A stretch of 64,000 nucleotides of DNA from Theobroma cacao (Eukaryota; Streptophyta; Magnoliopsida; Malvales; Malvaceae): positions 32,751,491 to 32,815,490 of the forward strand of contig NC_030854.1 of assembly GCF_000208745.1 (NCBI RefSeq), in the 5' to 3' direction. Under the pieces are notes generated by a model. It searched no databases and was not told the origin of the DNA. It saw only the letters and a list, made by a program, of their open reading frames with translations. Within the stretch, counting starts at the first letter, position 1. Every line of letters begins with the position of its first letter. This document shows positions 35,107 to 46,244 of the stretch, piece after piece. Both the position numbers and the translations under genes were made by a program.

Positions 35107-36015
35107 ATTTCCTTAATGCTAACTTAATTGGATTAACATGAAATGAAAAGACTCAAATCCTTCCATTAAAGTTTTACAATCTCAATATTTTAGGTTGAGT
35201 GAATTTCGACCTTCAAAGCTTGGGGCATGAATTAATTTTGATTCTTGTCGAGTGCGTGGCTAAACATGTATGCATGATTGAGATGATAGAATGCTTTTCA
35301 TGTTTATGATTCATTAAGGTTCCAAGACCTTCTCGCTTCATTCGATTTTTCACTGCAACTTTCGATCTTCTTTGCCTGTTTTCTTTCCTCCTGTAGAATT
35401 CAGGTAACTCTAGACTTTCCCTAAGTACCCTCTCTTTTGACATCTGACTTTGCCTTAGGTTCAAGGCTCTGCCATTCTTTTTTTCATCATTAAGTCTTTT
35501 GCTGAACAATGAGTGTAATTTCTTGCTTAATTAGTTTATTTCTTTTACCAATTATCATTCATTTCTATGACAATCACTATGTGAATCATGGGATGGTAAA
35601 TAACGAAAGAGTTAAAATAAAGAGGCGAATAAGAACTTCATATATGAGGAATCAAATAGTTCAAGGCAAACAGGATTTACAGGGCAAACATTAGATCTTT
35701 AAATAATGAACACTCAGACCACTAAGAGAAAACAATCTGATATTCGACTTCAAGAATTGTCCTTGATTGATGCTTTGAGCAAATCTGTAGGTTGCAGATT
35801 CCCTAGTTTTCCCTATTTTGTGAAATTGTGGAGCTCCATTCATTGTGTATTTCTACCTCAATCTTGTGTTCCCTTGAGGCTGACATCCTCAAATTCCATT
35901 CTAACTTTCTGCTTTTCGGCCTCAAGCCGCCCTTTTCGGGTTTTCAGCATGAGCCTCCTCATTTAGGTACGAGCTGCCCTTTTCGGGTTTTCAGCACGAA
36001 CCCCTTCCATTTTTT
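35107..36015 (-). other. Rest of the retrotransposon 3' UTR
   Basis: Between the polymerase stop and the tandem array. Includes two copies of a unit with CTGCCCTTTTCGGGTTTTCAGC (about 35928 and 35971, + strand). A 98-codon minus frame (35509-35213) is open but lysine/arginine-rich and resembles nothing known to me. Confidence 0.5.
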
Positions 36016-39000
36016 TTAAGCATAGTACTTCTTCACCGTATCCGCATTTATTGGATTAGGCAAATCTCCCCCATCCATGTCAGCCAAAATCAAGTCTCCT
36101 CCTGAAAAAGCCTTCTTTACCACGTATGGTCCTTCCCAATTCGGCATCCACTTTCCCCGAAAGTGAGTTTGATTAGGGAGTATTCTCTTGAGAACCAACT
36201 CTCCTTCTCGGAACTGTCTGGGATGAACTTTTTTCTCGTATGCTCACATCATCCTTCGTTGGTACATCTAACCATGACAAAGAGCCGCAAGCCTTCTCTC
36301 CTTAATCAGATTCAACTGTTCGTAGCGGGAGCGGACCCACTCAGCATCTTTCAATTCTGTTTCCATCAACACCCTCAATGATGGGATTTCTACTTCAACA
36401 GGTAGAACTGCTTCTGCACCGTATACTAATGAGTATGGAGTTACCCCGGTGGAGGTACGCACAGAAGTTCGATATGCATGTAAGGCAAAAGAAAGTTTCT
36501 CATGCCAGTCTTTATAAACTTCAGTCATCTTTTCGACAATCTTTTTGATATTTTTGTTGGCTGCCTCTACCGCTCCGTTCATCTTCAGACGGTAAGTTGT
36601 CGAGTTGTGATGCTTGATCTTGAATTTAGCGCAAACATCCTTCACCATCGCACCATTCAAATTGCTTGCATTATCCATAATGATCCTTTTTGGAAGCCCA
36701 TACCGACATATGATCTCCTTTTGGATGAACCTGCACACCACCTTTTGTGTCACATTGGCATAGAAAGCTGCTTCTACCCATTTCGTGAAATAATCAATGG
36801 CCACCAATATGAATCGATGTCCATTAGAGGCTTTTGGCGTAATAAGTCCAATCACGTCCATTCCCCACATTGAAAATGGCCAAGGTGCCGTGAAAACGTG
36901 CAATGGGGCTGGTGGAGCATGGATTCTATCAGCGTATACTTGACACTTGTGGCATTTTCGAGCAAAGTTTATGCAGTCTGATTCCAATGTCAACCAATAA
37001 TAACCAGCTCTCATAATTTGTCTAGCCAACATATGTCCATTAGCATGAGCTCCACAAGTTCCTTCGTGGACTTCTTTCATTATTTTGTTGGCTTCCGCAA
37101 CATCCACACATCTCAAGAGTACTTGATCTCGACTCCTTTTGTAGAGCACTTCTCCGCTAAGGAAGAAACCCATTGCTAATCTTCGAAGAGTTCGCTTGTC
37201 ATTATCGGTGACATTCTCAGGATATGCCTGGTGCTTGATGTATTGCATGATATCATGATACCACGGCTTACCATCAACCTCTTCTTCAACATTCAAGCAG
37301 TGTGCGGAGACTTCACGGACTTCTAAATCAAAAGGGCGTACATCGGCCGCCTCTTTTATTTTGAACATCGCTGCGAGGGTGGCCAAAGCATCAGCAATCT
37401 GATTCTCTTCTCGAGGCAAATGGTTGAAGCTGATTTCTTTGAACTGTTTGCTTAATTCTGTAACCAGCTTTTTATATGGAACTAGTTTAGGATCTCTAGT
37501 TTCCCATTCACCTTTCATTTGACATATCACTAAAGCCGAATCTCCGTAAACATCTATCGCGTCAGCCTTCATATCAATTGCTGCTTGTAATCCCATTACC
37601 AACGCCTCATACTCCGCCATATTGTTAGTACAATTGAAATTCAATCTCGCCGTGGCTGGATAGTACTTTCCATTTGGAGAAATCAACACTGCCCCAATTC
37701 CGTGCCCCAAAGCATTGGATGCTCCATCAAAATACACCTTCCATGGATTAAGTTCATTGGGACCAACCTCTTCTATATGCAAGACGACCATCAAATCTTC
37801 ATCTGGAAAATCGAAACTTACAGATTCATAATCTTCATTAGCTCGATCTGCAAGGAAATCGGCGATGGCGCTCCCTTTGATTGATTTTTGGGACACATAC
37901 ACAATGTCATACTCAGACAATAGCACTTGCCATCGAGCTATTCTTCCGGACAGGCAGGGTTTTTCAAAAATGTACTTGATGGGATCTAATTTCGCCACCA
38001 ACCATGTTGTGTGATACAACATATACTGCCGGAGCCTCTGAGCGGTCCATGCTAGTGCACAACACATCTTTTCGAGCGCAGAATATTTGGACTCATACTC
38101 CATGAATTTCTTGCTCAAGTAATATACGGCTCGTTCTTTCTTCCCAGTTTCATCATGTTGTCCCAATACACATCCCATAGAATTCTTGTTCACAGTCAAA
38201 TACAGAATGAGAGGTTTTCCGACCGTCGGTGGCATCAACACCGGTGGATTTGTGAGATATTCTTTGATTTTATCAAAGGCTATTTGACATTCTTCATTCC
38301 ACTCTCCTGGGTCTCGTTTCCGAAGCAGCTTGAAGATTGGATCACATTTGCAGGTGAGCTGGGATATAAATCGAGCAATGTAATTCAGCCTCCCTAAAAA
38401 TCCTCTCACTTCTTTTTGCGTTTTGGGAGGTGGTAGCTCTTGAATAGCTCGTATTTTATCCGGGTCCACTTCGATTCCTTTTTCACTGACTATGAACCCC
38501 AACAATTTCCCAGAGGTTACACCGAAAGTGCATTTTGCAGGATTCAACTTGAGCTGGAACTTCCGCAATCTCTCGAACAGTTTCTTGAGATTGACAGTAT
38601 GATCCCTTTCTGTATGAGATTTTGCAATCATGTCATCCACGTATACCTCTATCTCTTTATGCATCATATCGTGGAACAAAGCTACCATTGCCCTTTGGTA
38701 AGTGGCGCCTGCATTCTTCAATCCAAATGGCATTACTTTGTAACAAAACGTTCCCCACATGGTCACGAACGTTGTTTTTTCCATATCTTCGGGTGCCATC
38801 TTAATCTGATTGTAACCAGAAAAGCCATCCATGAATGAGAACAAAGCATGTTTTGCCGTGTTGTCCACAAGAGTATCAATATGTGGCAAAGGGAAGCTAT
38901 CCTTCGGACTCGCTCTGTTCAAATCCCTATAATCGACGCACATTCGAACTTTTCCATCCTTCTTAGGAACTGGAACTATATTAGCTACCCATTCAGGGTA

Positions 39001-39478
39001 CTTAGCCACCTCTAAAAATCCAGCATCGAATTGCCTTTTTACTTCCTCTTTAATCTTCAGCAACATCTCTGGCTTCATCCTTCTCAACTTCTGTTTAATA
39101 GGCTTGCAATCTGGTTCCAAAGGTAACTTGTGAACAACCATGTCAGTATTAAGACCTGGCATGTCCTGATATGACCAAGCAAACACGTCCACATATTCAC
39201 GGAGCAATTCTTCTAGCTTCTGCCGTTCATCGGATGACAGCGAGGTGCCAATCTTAACCTCTTTCTTCTCTTCCCCATTTCCGAGGTTAATCATTTCCGT
39301 GAGTTCCTGATGAGGTAAAATCTCTTTTTCTTCCTGTTCCAACATTCTCGACAAATCAGGGGGTAAGCTGTAGTCATCCACCTCCTCTTCATTTTTCAAT
39401 TCATCAATGTTCGGAATTATCTCAAAATCGATATTCAAATCGTTGTCTAGATTGTCTTCGTGTTCATTATTTAAAGAC
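36016..39478 (-). pseudogene. pol: Polymerase: reverse transcriptase, two RNase H domains, integrase
   Basis: The frame is open from about 39525 to 36268, then interrupted by TAG (36270-36268) and, eight codons on, TGA before resuming the same frame to TAA near 36016. Numbered from the TTG at 39438: reverse transcriptase about 100-320 with VPKKDGKVRMCVDYRDLN and catalytic YVDD at 266-269. A first RNase H (about 400-530) lacks the usual catalytic Asp (LYLTVNKNS). A second RNase H (566-690) has D571, E609, D633 and D683. Integrase zinc finger H798/H802-C829-C832 and catalytic D861, D922, E958 with exactly 35 residues between the last two. The C-terminal GPYVV region follows the stops. No chromodomain. 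There is no ATG at its start; expression probably needs fusion to gag-protease. Confidence 0.93.
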
Positions 39479-39690
39479 CTGCAAACAGGTAAAGTTGGAC
39501 GGGTGTATGGGCAAGTATTTATTGGCTAAAAGAATAGATGAAAGGAAATATGCAAAAAGATTGATGAATTATGAAACACATTATGCATTGTCATTTATTC
39601 AAATGATGAAGGTAACAGAAAGCCCTACTTAAACAGGAAATTAATCTTAACACCCTTGGGCATAGGCATTTAGATAAAATTGTTCATTAC
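39479..39690 (-). other. Candidate intron between gag-protease and polymerase
   Basis: Donor AAAAT|GTAATG at 39690, where the GT overlaps the gag-protease stop; acceptor CCTGTTTGCAG|G ending at 39479. Removing these 212 nt joins AT+G and keeps both frames open (..SSKM then SLNNEHE..). Tat/Ogre elements are known to carry a spliced intron in this position. Splicing here is inferred. Confidence 0.6.
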
Positions 39691-42600
39691 ATTTTGGAAG
39701 ACTTAAAGATGATGGGCAGTTCCGTGGCTGTCCAATTGCTTAGCTCCTCTCCTGGCAGTACTGGATACACCACAGGGATCTTCCCATCAGGTTCTTCATC
39801 TCTGATCATATGGATTGATAGCTCATCAAATATCCGTAGAACCTGATTGACCTTTGGTGGCGCTTCGGGATGAATGAAACCTGCAGAGCGAAAAGTCTCA
39901 TATAGGTGTGGGATTGTCCGTTCCCCGAATTCTTCTTCCTTTCCCTCAAGTTGAGCCATCCTTTTAATCTTCTTTTGAGCTGTCAGTTTCCTTCTCTCTT
40001 CTTTGGTAGGCTTGTACCCCAAACCAAACCTTTCTTCGTTCTTCATTGGAGTCAGAGGACGGTTAATTCCTTGTAAATTCTTTCCTAACCCCAAACCAGC
40101 ACGGCATCCTTTACCCACAGTCTGCTTAACTCCCATTTTAGTGGCTACTGACAAACGAGGGGTTGGTATCACTTTCCTTTCCCCCACATAAGTAGCATTA
40201 ACAAATTCAAAAGATCTGAAAGAGCATTCTGGGACTTCTTCTGTTGCCTCTACATAGGGAGCAGATGATGGTTGAATAGCCAGTATGTCTTCCTCCGCAC
40301 ATACACTTATCAGTTGGCCTTCAGCTATGAATTTAACTTTTTGATGAAGGGAAGATGGTATGGCTCCAGCCATATGAATCCATGGACGCCCTAACAAGCA
40401 ATTGTAGGACGGGGCAATGTCCATGACTTGAAATTGGACCTCAAAAATGCAAGGGCCAATTTTTATCGGTAGTTCAATGTCCCCTACCACCTCCCTTGTG
40501 GTCCCGTCGAAAGCCCTTACAACCATGCGGCTGGTTCTCATATACGACACATCTACTGGCAACTTGGTTAAAGTAGAGCGAGGCATGACATTTAAAGCGG
40601 AACCATTATCGACCAAGACCCTAGGTACGGCATGGTCCTTGCATTTGATGGTAATGTGCAGCGCTTTGTTACTTCCTCGACCACCCGATGGTATTTCTTC
40701 ATCATTAAAGGCAATGAAGTTTCCCACTGTAATGTTCCCCACGATGTGGTCTAACTTTTCCACTGATATATCTTGTGCCACATAAGCTTGGTTCAAGACT
40801 TTGAGCAGTGCGTTCCTGTGTGCTTCCGAATTCAACAGTAAAGACAACAACGAGATGCGAGCGGGCATCTTGGTTAATTGTTCTACCACACTGTATTCAC
40901 TGTGTTTGATAAACTTGAGAAATTCACCCGCTTCTTTCTCGGTGACAGGATTTTTGACCTCATTGTTCGGGGCAACTACGGATTCGTCAACTTGGTCCTT
41001 GGAAAAGGTATCTGCTTTCTTTAGGCCTCCCTCTCCCTGTGCTGGTTTCCCTTTTTCGACTCTTTCTGCTACCTCAGGGGAATAACATCGCCCACTTCGC
41101 GTTATACCCCCCACACCAGTTAGGTCTTCAAAAGATGCTTGGGGGGCGGATGAAGCTGTGCCCAAAATATTACACTCATAATTCCATGGGACAGCCTTAT
41201 CGCTCTTGTAAGGGAATGGGCTGGGGACTTCGATGGTGATACCATTTCTGATCATAGTTGGGGATGTATCATTCATCGGGCTTCTGTTTTCTTCATAGAA
41301 GATGGTGAGAGGTTTAGGTTTGTTTGCCCCGAATGAACTTGATGCCACTTCAGCTGGGGTGTCTCCATTTATGGTTCCGACCAAATTCTCTTCAGCTTCT
41401 TCATAAAACTCAATTACCGATGAATCCATCAATTCTTGCAACTTACGACGAAAGCCATCACAATTTTGAATGGAATGCCCAATTGCCCCCATATGAAATT
41501 TGCAAGAATAAGCGAGATCATGCCCCAATTCCTTTGTGTCGATGGGTTCTGGAGTGATGGCATTTATCTTGGACAACGCCTCAAACACTTTATCCATCGG
41601 CGTTTGAATCTCATCAATACCCTTTTTCACCCTTCGAATCATCCCTTCATGTATGGCATTCACAGTCGGTCTTCCATGATTAGGTAACGGGTTCCCATCA
41701 ACACTCGAACTGTCTTTTTTGGCAAAATTTAAAAGCCCTGCCTTAATGAGCGCTTGGACCTTGTGTTTTAAAGCAGTGCAATTCTCGGTGGAGTGCCCTT
41801 GAATTCCAAAATGGTAATCACAATGCGCATTCGGATCATACCATTTCGGGAAAGGTGGTCGGAGTGGTTCTAAAGGGGTTCGAGCAAGGAGTCGATTTTC
41901 TATGAGTTGTGGCAGCAATGTAGTGTAAGGGACTGGAATAGGATCAAATTTTGGTCTTTCTGGGGTAGTTTTAGGTCCTCTTTGACCATGGCCAGGATTA
42001 TTGGTTGAAGCTATCGGCCTTGGTGGTGGAGTTTGTGGAAGAACATTGGTTTGAAATGTTGGTTGCGGGACGGGTTGGTACACATATGGGTTTTGTGTGA
42101 TGTTGCCTATGTGCGGATAGAAGGGTTGGTATGGAGGGTACGGGTAATATGGGTTAAAGTTGTGGGCTTGTTGGCTGTCGTGAGCGACTGCTTGCACATC
42201 CCCTTCTTTCTTCTTGGGCGTACTCCCTTTCTTTGAGCTGGCAACTTCATGCCCTTCAATTTTTCCGCTTTTGATAGCTCCTTCTATTATTTCTCCCGAT
42301 AAGACCAAATCTGCAAAGTTTTTCGTGGCATTGCCGATCAAGCGCTCATAGAATGGAGCTCGGAGGGTATTTATGAACAAAACAGTCATCTCCTTATCAG
42401 TGAGAGGTGGCTGAACTTGCGCTGCTGTATCTCTCCACCTTTGGGCATATTCCTTGAAGTTCTCGCTTTGCTTCTTCTCCATAGTTTGTAATGACAACCG
42501 ATCAGGGGCTAATTCAGCCACATGCTTGTATTGGGCTATGAAGGCTCTTGCTAAGTCTTTCCAAGTCTTAATACGGTTTCGATCTAGCTGTACGTACCAC

Positions 42601-43292
42601 CGAGCAGCTGACCCAGTCAAGCTGTCTTGGAAAAAATGGATCAGTAACTTATCATCGTGAGACTGTGCAGCCATCTTCCGACAATACATGGTAATATGTG
42701 CCATGGGACATTTTGTTCCGTCATATTTTTCAAATTTCGGAACCTTGAACTTGGCAGGGATCAATACATCCGGCACTAAGCATAGCTCGGTTGCGTCCAT
42801 GGTACCAAACCTATCAACTCCCTCGATAGCACGAAGACGTTCTTCCAACAGATCATACTTTTTCTGGTCTTTTTCATTTTCTCCTGTTTGTGACGAGTCC
42901 TTTCTTAGTTTTTCTTGCTCTTTTGGATCGTCTAAATCTGGGACATTTATTGGTTCAGCAGGATTTATCCCAGAATATGGCCCAAATTGCCCATGAATCG
43001 GTTGATGGCCTAGCGGGGGTGGTGCATTGTAATAGACGGGTGGGATCACTTGAGGGTGGACCCTTTGAGAGGTTTGGGCATGTGGTGGAGTGAACCCTGG
43101 GGGATAGGGTGGATCTTCCCTTTGGTTTCCACTGTCTTGTGCTGGTGGGTTTTCTGACGGAGCTGGCTCTTCGATCGCTCTTTTTCCTTTACTGAGACTC
43201 ATCATCAATTCCATCATCTTTGCTAACTGTTCTCTCATTTCTTCCTGAGCTCTTTCCATTCTGTCCATTCGCTCTCTTTGTTCTTCTTCCAT
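39687..43292 (-). CDS. gag-pro: Gag-protease polyprotein, 1201 residues
   Basis: Intact frame from ATG 43292 to TAA 39689-39687. Residues 1-35 are a coiled coil (EEEQRERMDRMERAQEEM). Proline-rich linker to about 115. Capsid-like gag domain about 150-345 (LLIHFFQDSLTGSAARWY). Two zinc knuckles of the form C-X2-H-X5-H-X4-C (C491-C505, C597-C611). Aspartic protease with VDNGS at 894-898 and CLLGRPWIH near 965. A G-patch-like stretch at about 1053-1095 (GKGCRAGLGLGKNLQGI). The protein packages the element RNA; the protease cuts the polyprotein. It is the only long frame of the element without a stop, unlike ORF1 and pol. The G-patch after the protease is a known but little-studied trait of such elements. 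Confidence 0.93.
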   Translation of the reverse strand: MEEEQRERMDRMERAQEEMREQLAKMMELMMSLSKGKRAIEEPAPSENPPAQDSGNQREDPPYPPGFTPPHAQTSQRVHPQVIPPVYYNAPPPLGHQPIHGQFGPYSGINPAEPINVPDLDDPKEQEKLRKDSSQTGENEKDQKKYDLLEERLRAIEGVDRFGTMDATELCLVPDVLIPAKFKVPKFEKYDGTKCPMAHITMYCRKMAAQSHDDKLLIHFFQDSLTGSAARWYVQLDRNRIKTWKDLARAFIAQYKHVAELAPDRLSLQTMEKKQSENFKEYAQRWRDTAAQVQPPLTDKEMTVLFINTLRAPFYERLIGNATKNFADLVLSGEIIEGAIKSGKIEGHEVASSKKGSTPKKKEGDVQAVAHDSQQAHNFNPYYPYPPYQPFYPHIGNITQNPYVYQPVPQPTFQTNVLPQTPPPRPIASTNNPGHGQRGPKTTPERPKFDPIPVPYTTLLPQLIENRLLARTPLEPLRPPFPKWYDPNAHCDYHFGIQGHSTENCTALKHKVQALIKAGLLNFAKKDSSSVDGNPLPNHGRPTVNAIHEGMIRRVKKGIDEIQTPMDKVFEALSKINAITPEPIDTKELGHDLAYSCKFHMGAIGHSIQNCDGFRRKLQELMDSSVIEFYEEAEENLVGTINGDTPAEVASSSFGANKPKPLTIFYEENRSPMNDTSPTMIRNGITIEVPSPFPYKSDKAVPWNYECNILGTASSAPQASFEDLTGVGGITRSGRCYSPEVAERVEKGKPAQGEGGLKKADTFSKDQVDESVVAPNNEVKNPVTEKEAGEFLKFIKHSEYSVVEQLTKMPARISLLSLLLNSEAHRNALLKVLNQAYVAQDISVEKLDHIVGNITVGNFIAFNDEEIPSGGRGSNKALHITIKCKDHAVPRVLVDNGSALNVMPRSTLTKLPVDVSYMRTSRMVVRAFDGTTREVVGDIELPIKIGPCIFEVQFQVMDIAPSYNCLLGRPWIHMAGAIPSSLHQKVKFIAEGQLISVCAEEDILAIQPSSAPYVEATEEVPECSFRSFEFVNATYVGERKVIPTPRLSVATKMGVKQTVGKGCRAGLGLGKNLQGINRPLTPMKNEERFGLGYKPTKEERRKLTAQKKIKRMAQLEGKEEEFGERTIPHLYETFRSAGFIHPEAPPKVNQVLRIFDELSIHMIRDEEPDGKIPVVYPVLPGEELSNWTATELPIIFKSSKM

Positions 43293-43576
43293 GATCCTTG
43301 CTCGTTGACGCGTATTATGAACACGTTGGTCACTTGGCTTAGGTGGTCGAGCTATTTTGGAACCTTATTATTGATCATAAACATGAATTAGATGCGTATT
43401 TGATGCATGAATGAACCCATTATCTTTATTTTTAAATGAAAATACTTATTGCCATGAAATGATGATTTATGCATGTATGAATGATTATGTACTAAAAGTA
43501 TTCATCACATGACACCCAACAACAAAAGTCATCCATTGCATAAGATATTTGTCTTAGATTACAACTCAAAGGCCAT
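43293..43576 (-). other. Spacer between ORF1 and gag
   Basis: AT-rich. It contains the sequence GCTCGACCACCTAAGCC..AGTGA.CAACGTGT just upstream of the gag ATG, conserved in the second element at 59070-59110. Confidence 0.6.
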
Positions 43577-45492
43577 CTAGAAATATTCGCCAATCTTATT
43601 ATAATGGCTATACACCTCATCTAAATACTTGATCAACTGTTGCTCTTGTTTTCCAACTGGAAAGATCTGGCCCCTTAATATGTCCGTCTTCCAAGCCATG
43701 CTTCTCGCCTTGTAAGCCACCTCCCTCATTTGCCAAACCAAGTAATCCATCTGGTCGTGTTTCTCTATATAAGCTTGTCTGTAAGATTCACCCCACTCTT
43801 GAATTCTGGTGCTTTGTTGCTTGAGGCGTTCATATTCCTATTGATAAGTCGTCATGACCCCTTCGAGCTCTTCATACTCCTGTCTTAGTAATTAGATGGA
43901 CTTTTGTTAGAACCACACTTGTCTTCTTAGTCCATCATTGTGCGTTTGAAGTTCATTGCCTCGATTTTCTCTCATCTGTATTTCCTTTTGAAGTTCACTG
44001 GTCGTGGCAGAAAACTTATCATTCAGGCTCTCATACTTCCCTTCCATTTTTCGAACTTTCTTTCTTTGTTCAATTACCTTTTTTTTTTCATTTTCTCACA
44101 CTCTTTTTGGAGGTCTTCATACCGTTGCTTCCAACTGGCATTTTCAGCTTCGGACTTTTTTCGAGCCAACTCACTTTCGAGCAAAGCATCTCGTGGTTCT
44201 GGATCAACTAGGCCACGCAGTGCATCTTCTTTCGAATATACCATATCCTTAACTCGTTGGTCATGCCATATATGATATCCAGTAGTCACTTCATCGGTGT
44301 ACCTCCCTTGATCAACTCGGCTTGTTTTCTTCCAAGCTTGTGCAATCTCCTCAATCTTTTTCAGAAAACCCGACTCTCCATAAGCAAACTCCAAAGTATT
44401 AAGTCGGTGTGTCATCGGCACAAACTGCTCTGACCCGAATTGTTTTCTCACCATAATTGGGGCGTAACTGACTGCTCCCCATGGCCCCATTAACGGTACC
44501 CAAGGTTCATTTCTGCATTTGTACAAGATCGGGTGATACGGCATCCACGGAGCTCTCTAAGTTACTTCCACACTCATGAGTTCTCGAAGTCTAGAGATCC
44601 ATTGCTCCTTGGTCCTATTTTTTGGCCATTCACTCTCACAAAATTCTCTGACAGGGGCGGTTTGTGGATGAAATGGTTTTCTGAACTTATCGACCTTGCA
44701 TTCAAAATGACTTACTATCCAGATAGAAAGAATTTGTGCACATCCCACAAATCGTCTTTCCCCTTTTCTTCGACAGTAATTCAGTGAGCTGAGAGTTTCT
44801 GCTAGAATAGAGGGTGAAGGATTGGCCTTGTTGATGACTTGCTCGAAGAAATCTATAATTCCGACTTCTGTATGCCCCAAAACTTTGAGGAAGATCACTA
44901 GCCCATAAATTCCCAAGGCCATCACAAGCTGTCCTTGCTCGATGTCCCGATGCTTTATGATATAACTACGTAGAAAACTCCACGGGATACATTCATTGTC
45001 CCCTTTTTTCCTTAGGTTCTGATCAACTTCGGCCGAAGTAATACCCATCATCTTGGCTAACTTTTGCCTGTGTCCGGTCTTTTGTCCTCTCCAATATATC
45101 TTGTTCGGATTATCGAGATCGATTTGTAGGAGAGCCGAGTACTCTTCGATTGTGGGGACCATATCCACCTTATTGAACACGAAGCATCCATACGACGAAT
45201 CCCAAAATTGCACAATGGCCTTCAACAACTGTTCATCTATCTGGACCTTAAGGAGTCGAGCTATGTGGCCATATTTCCTATCGAAATTTGCCCGAGTGGT
45301 AGCCCCCCACTTATCCCATATGTTGAGCAAATCGGTGAAGTCGTTCTGTTTGAGATCAAGGTGGACCCTATCAGGTAGTGATGAGAAGTGATCCTTTGAC
45401 AAGCAATCTCCTTCACTTTGTTGGGTACTCGCCATATGCTGAGTCACTTGATAAATTCCATCGTAACTTGAGGATGGCCATGATGACTCCAT
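43577..45492 (-). pseudogene. ORF1 upstream of gag: plant-mobile-domain-like (DUF7745-type) protein with coiled-coil C-terminus
   Basis: Likely start ATG 45492 (the frame is open to an ATG at 45582). Frame one (to 44557) has motifs such as SYGCFVFNKVDMVPTIEEY, MALGIYGLVIF and SLNYCRRKGERRFVGCAQ, which I associate with the aminotransferase-like/plant mobile domain proteins encoded before gag in Tat/Ogre elements. A TAG at 44559-44557 interrupts a WRAPW-type motif. The frame continues (EPWVPLMGPWGAVSYAP) to an A-run near 44085, where a frameshift occurs. The remainder to TAG 43579-43577 is coiled coil with two or more extra stops. Function of this protein in transposition is unknown. Confidence 0.8.
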
Positions 45493-45582
45493 GTATGCAA
45501 CTGGATCTACTCTGTTAATGGTTGTCAGGTGACAAATACTTTTCCTATTATGATGCAAATATGCATATGACAAAAAATTCAA

Positions 45583-46244
45583 GTTAGCACTATAAACAAG
45601 AATTCCAAAAGATGAATGAAAGTAATTAATAACCTGATACCTTTATTACTCGCAGAGAAGAATTTAGAACAAGGGGATTATGAAAATTCCTTCATGTGTA
45701 CCTAGTCAAAAGGTATATTCTCACAGGTGAAGCTCTACCTAAGCAAAGGCGACTCTCGGTATTCTACATGCTAAGTTTGGGTTGAAAATGAAGCTAAAGG
45801 TTCCCAAATCGCTCCTCACTGTCGTCCACACGGACTAGTAAGGCACCCCGGTCCTCACCCATTACAGGTTTCAAACGGACTAGGTTCGATTTGAGTGAGA
45901 GTTTTCACTAGCCCATGCGGAGGTTATCACCTCACGAGAGCATAGCTACTTAACTCCCTCCTAATTAAGGACAAAGTCCGGGTGGAAGGCTTATGCATGA
46001 ATGCAAGATGTGTAGTGTGTAAGAAGGAATATACCGACCTTGGACCAATAATTTCACATTCCCCTTATCCTAAATTTCTCGTAATTTATTAAAAATAGTG
46101 AAGTAATAATAACAAAATAAATGAATACATTAAACAAAAATATGCAAAATTGATGCTAGGGAAAACAACAAATTATTTAAGGCTTAAGATAACTTATGAT
46201 TAATTAATGGCTTGACTCTCGATGTCCTCAGTGGAGTCGGCATC
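45583..46244 (-). other. Leader of the complete element with degraded primer binding site
   Basis: The minus strand after the 5' LTR reads GATGCCGACTCCACTGAGGAC. The binding site (46242-46224) differs at two positions from TGGCGACTCCACTGGGGAC in the second element. A leader block (45750-46050) matches 58260-58600 of that element in reverse complement. Confidence 0.75.

Noticed and set aside
35213..35509. 98-codon frame in the retroelement 3' UTR as an extra gene
   Set aside because: No recognisable domain, biased composition, and no second copy in the window to test conservation.
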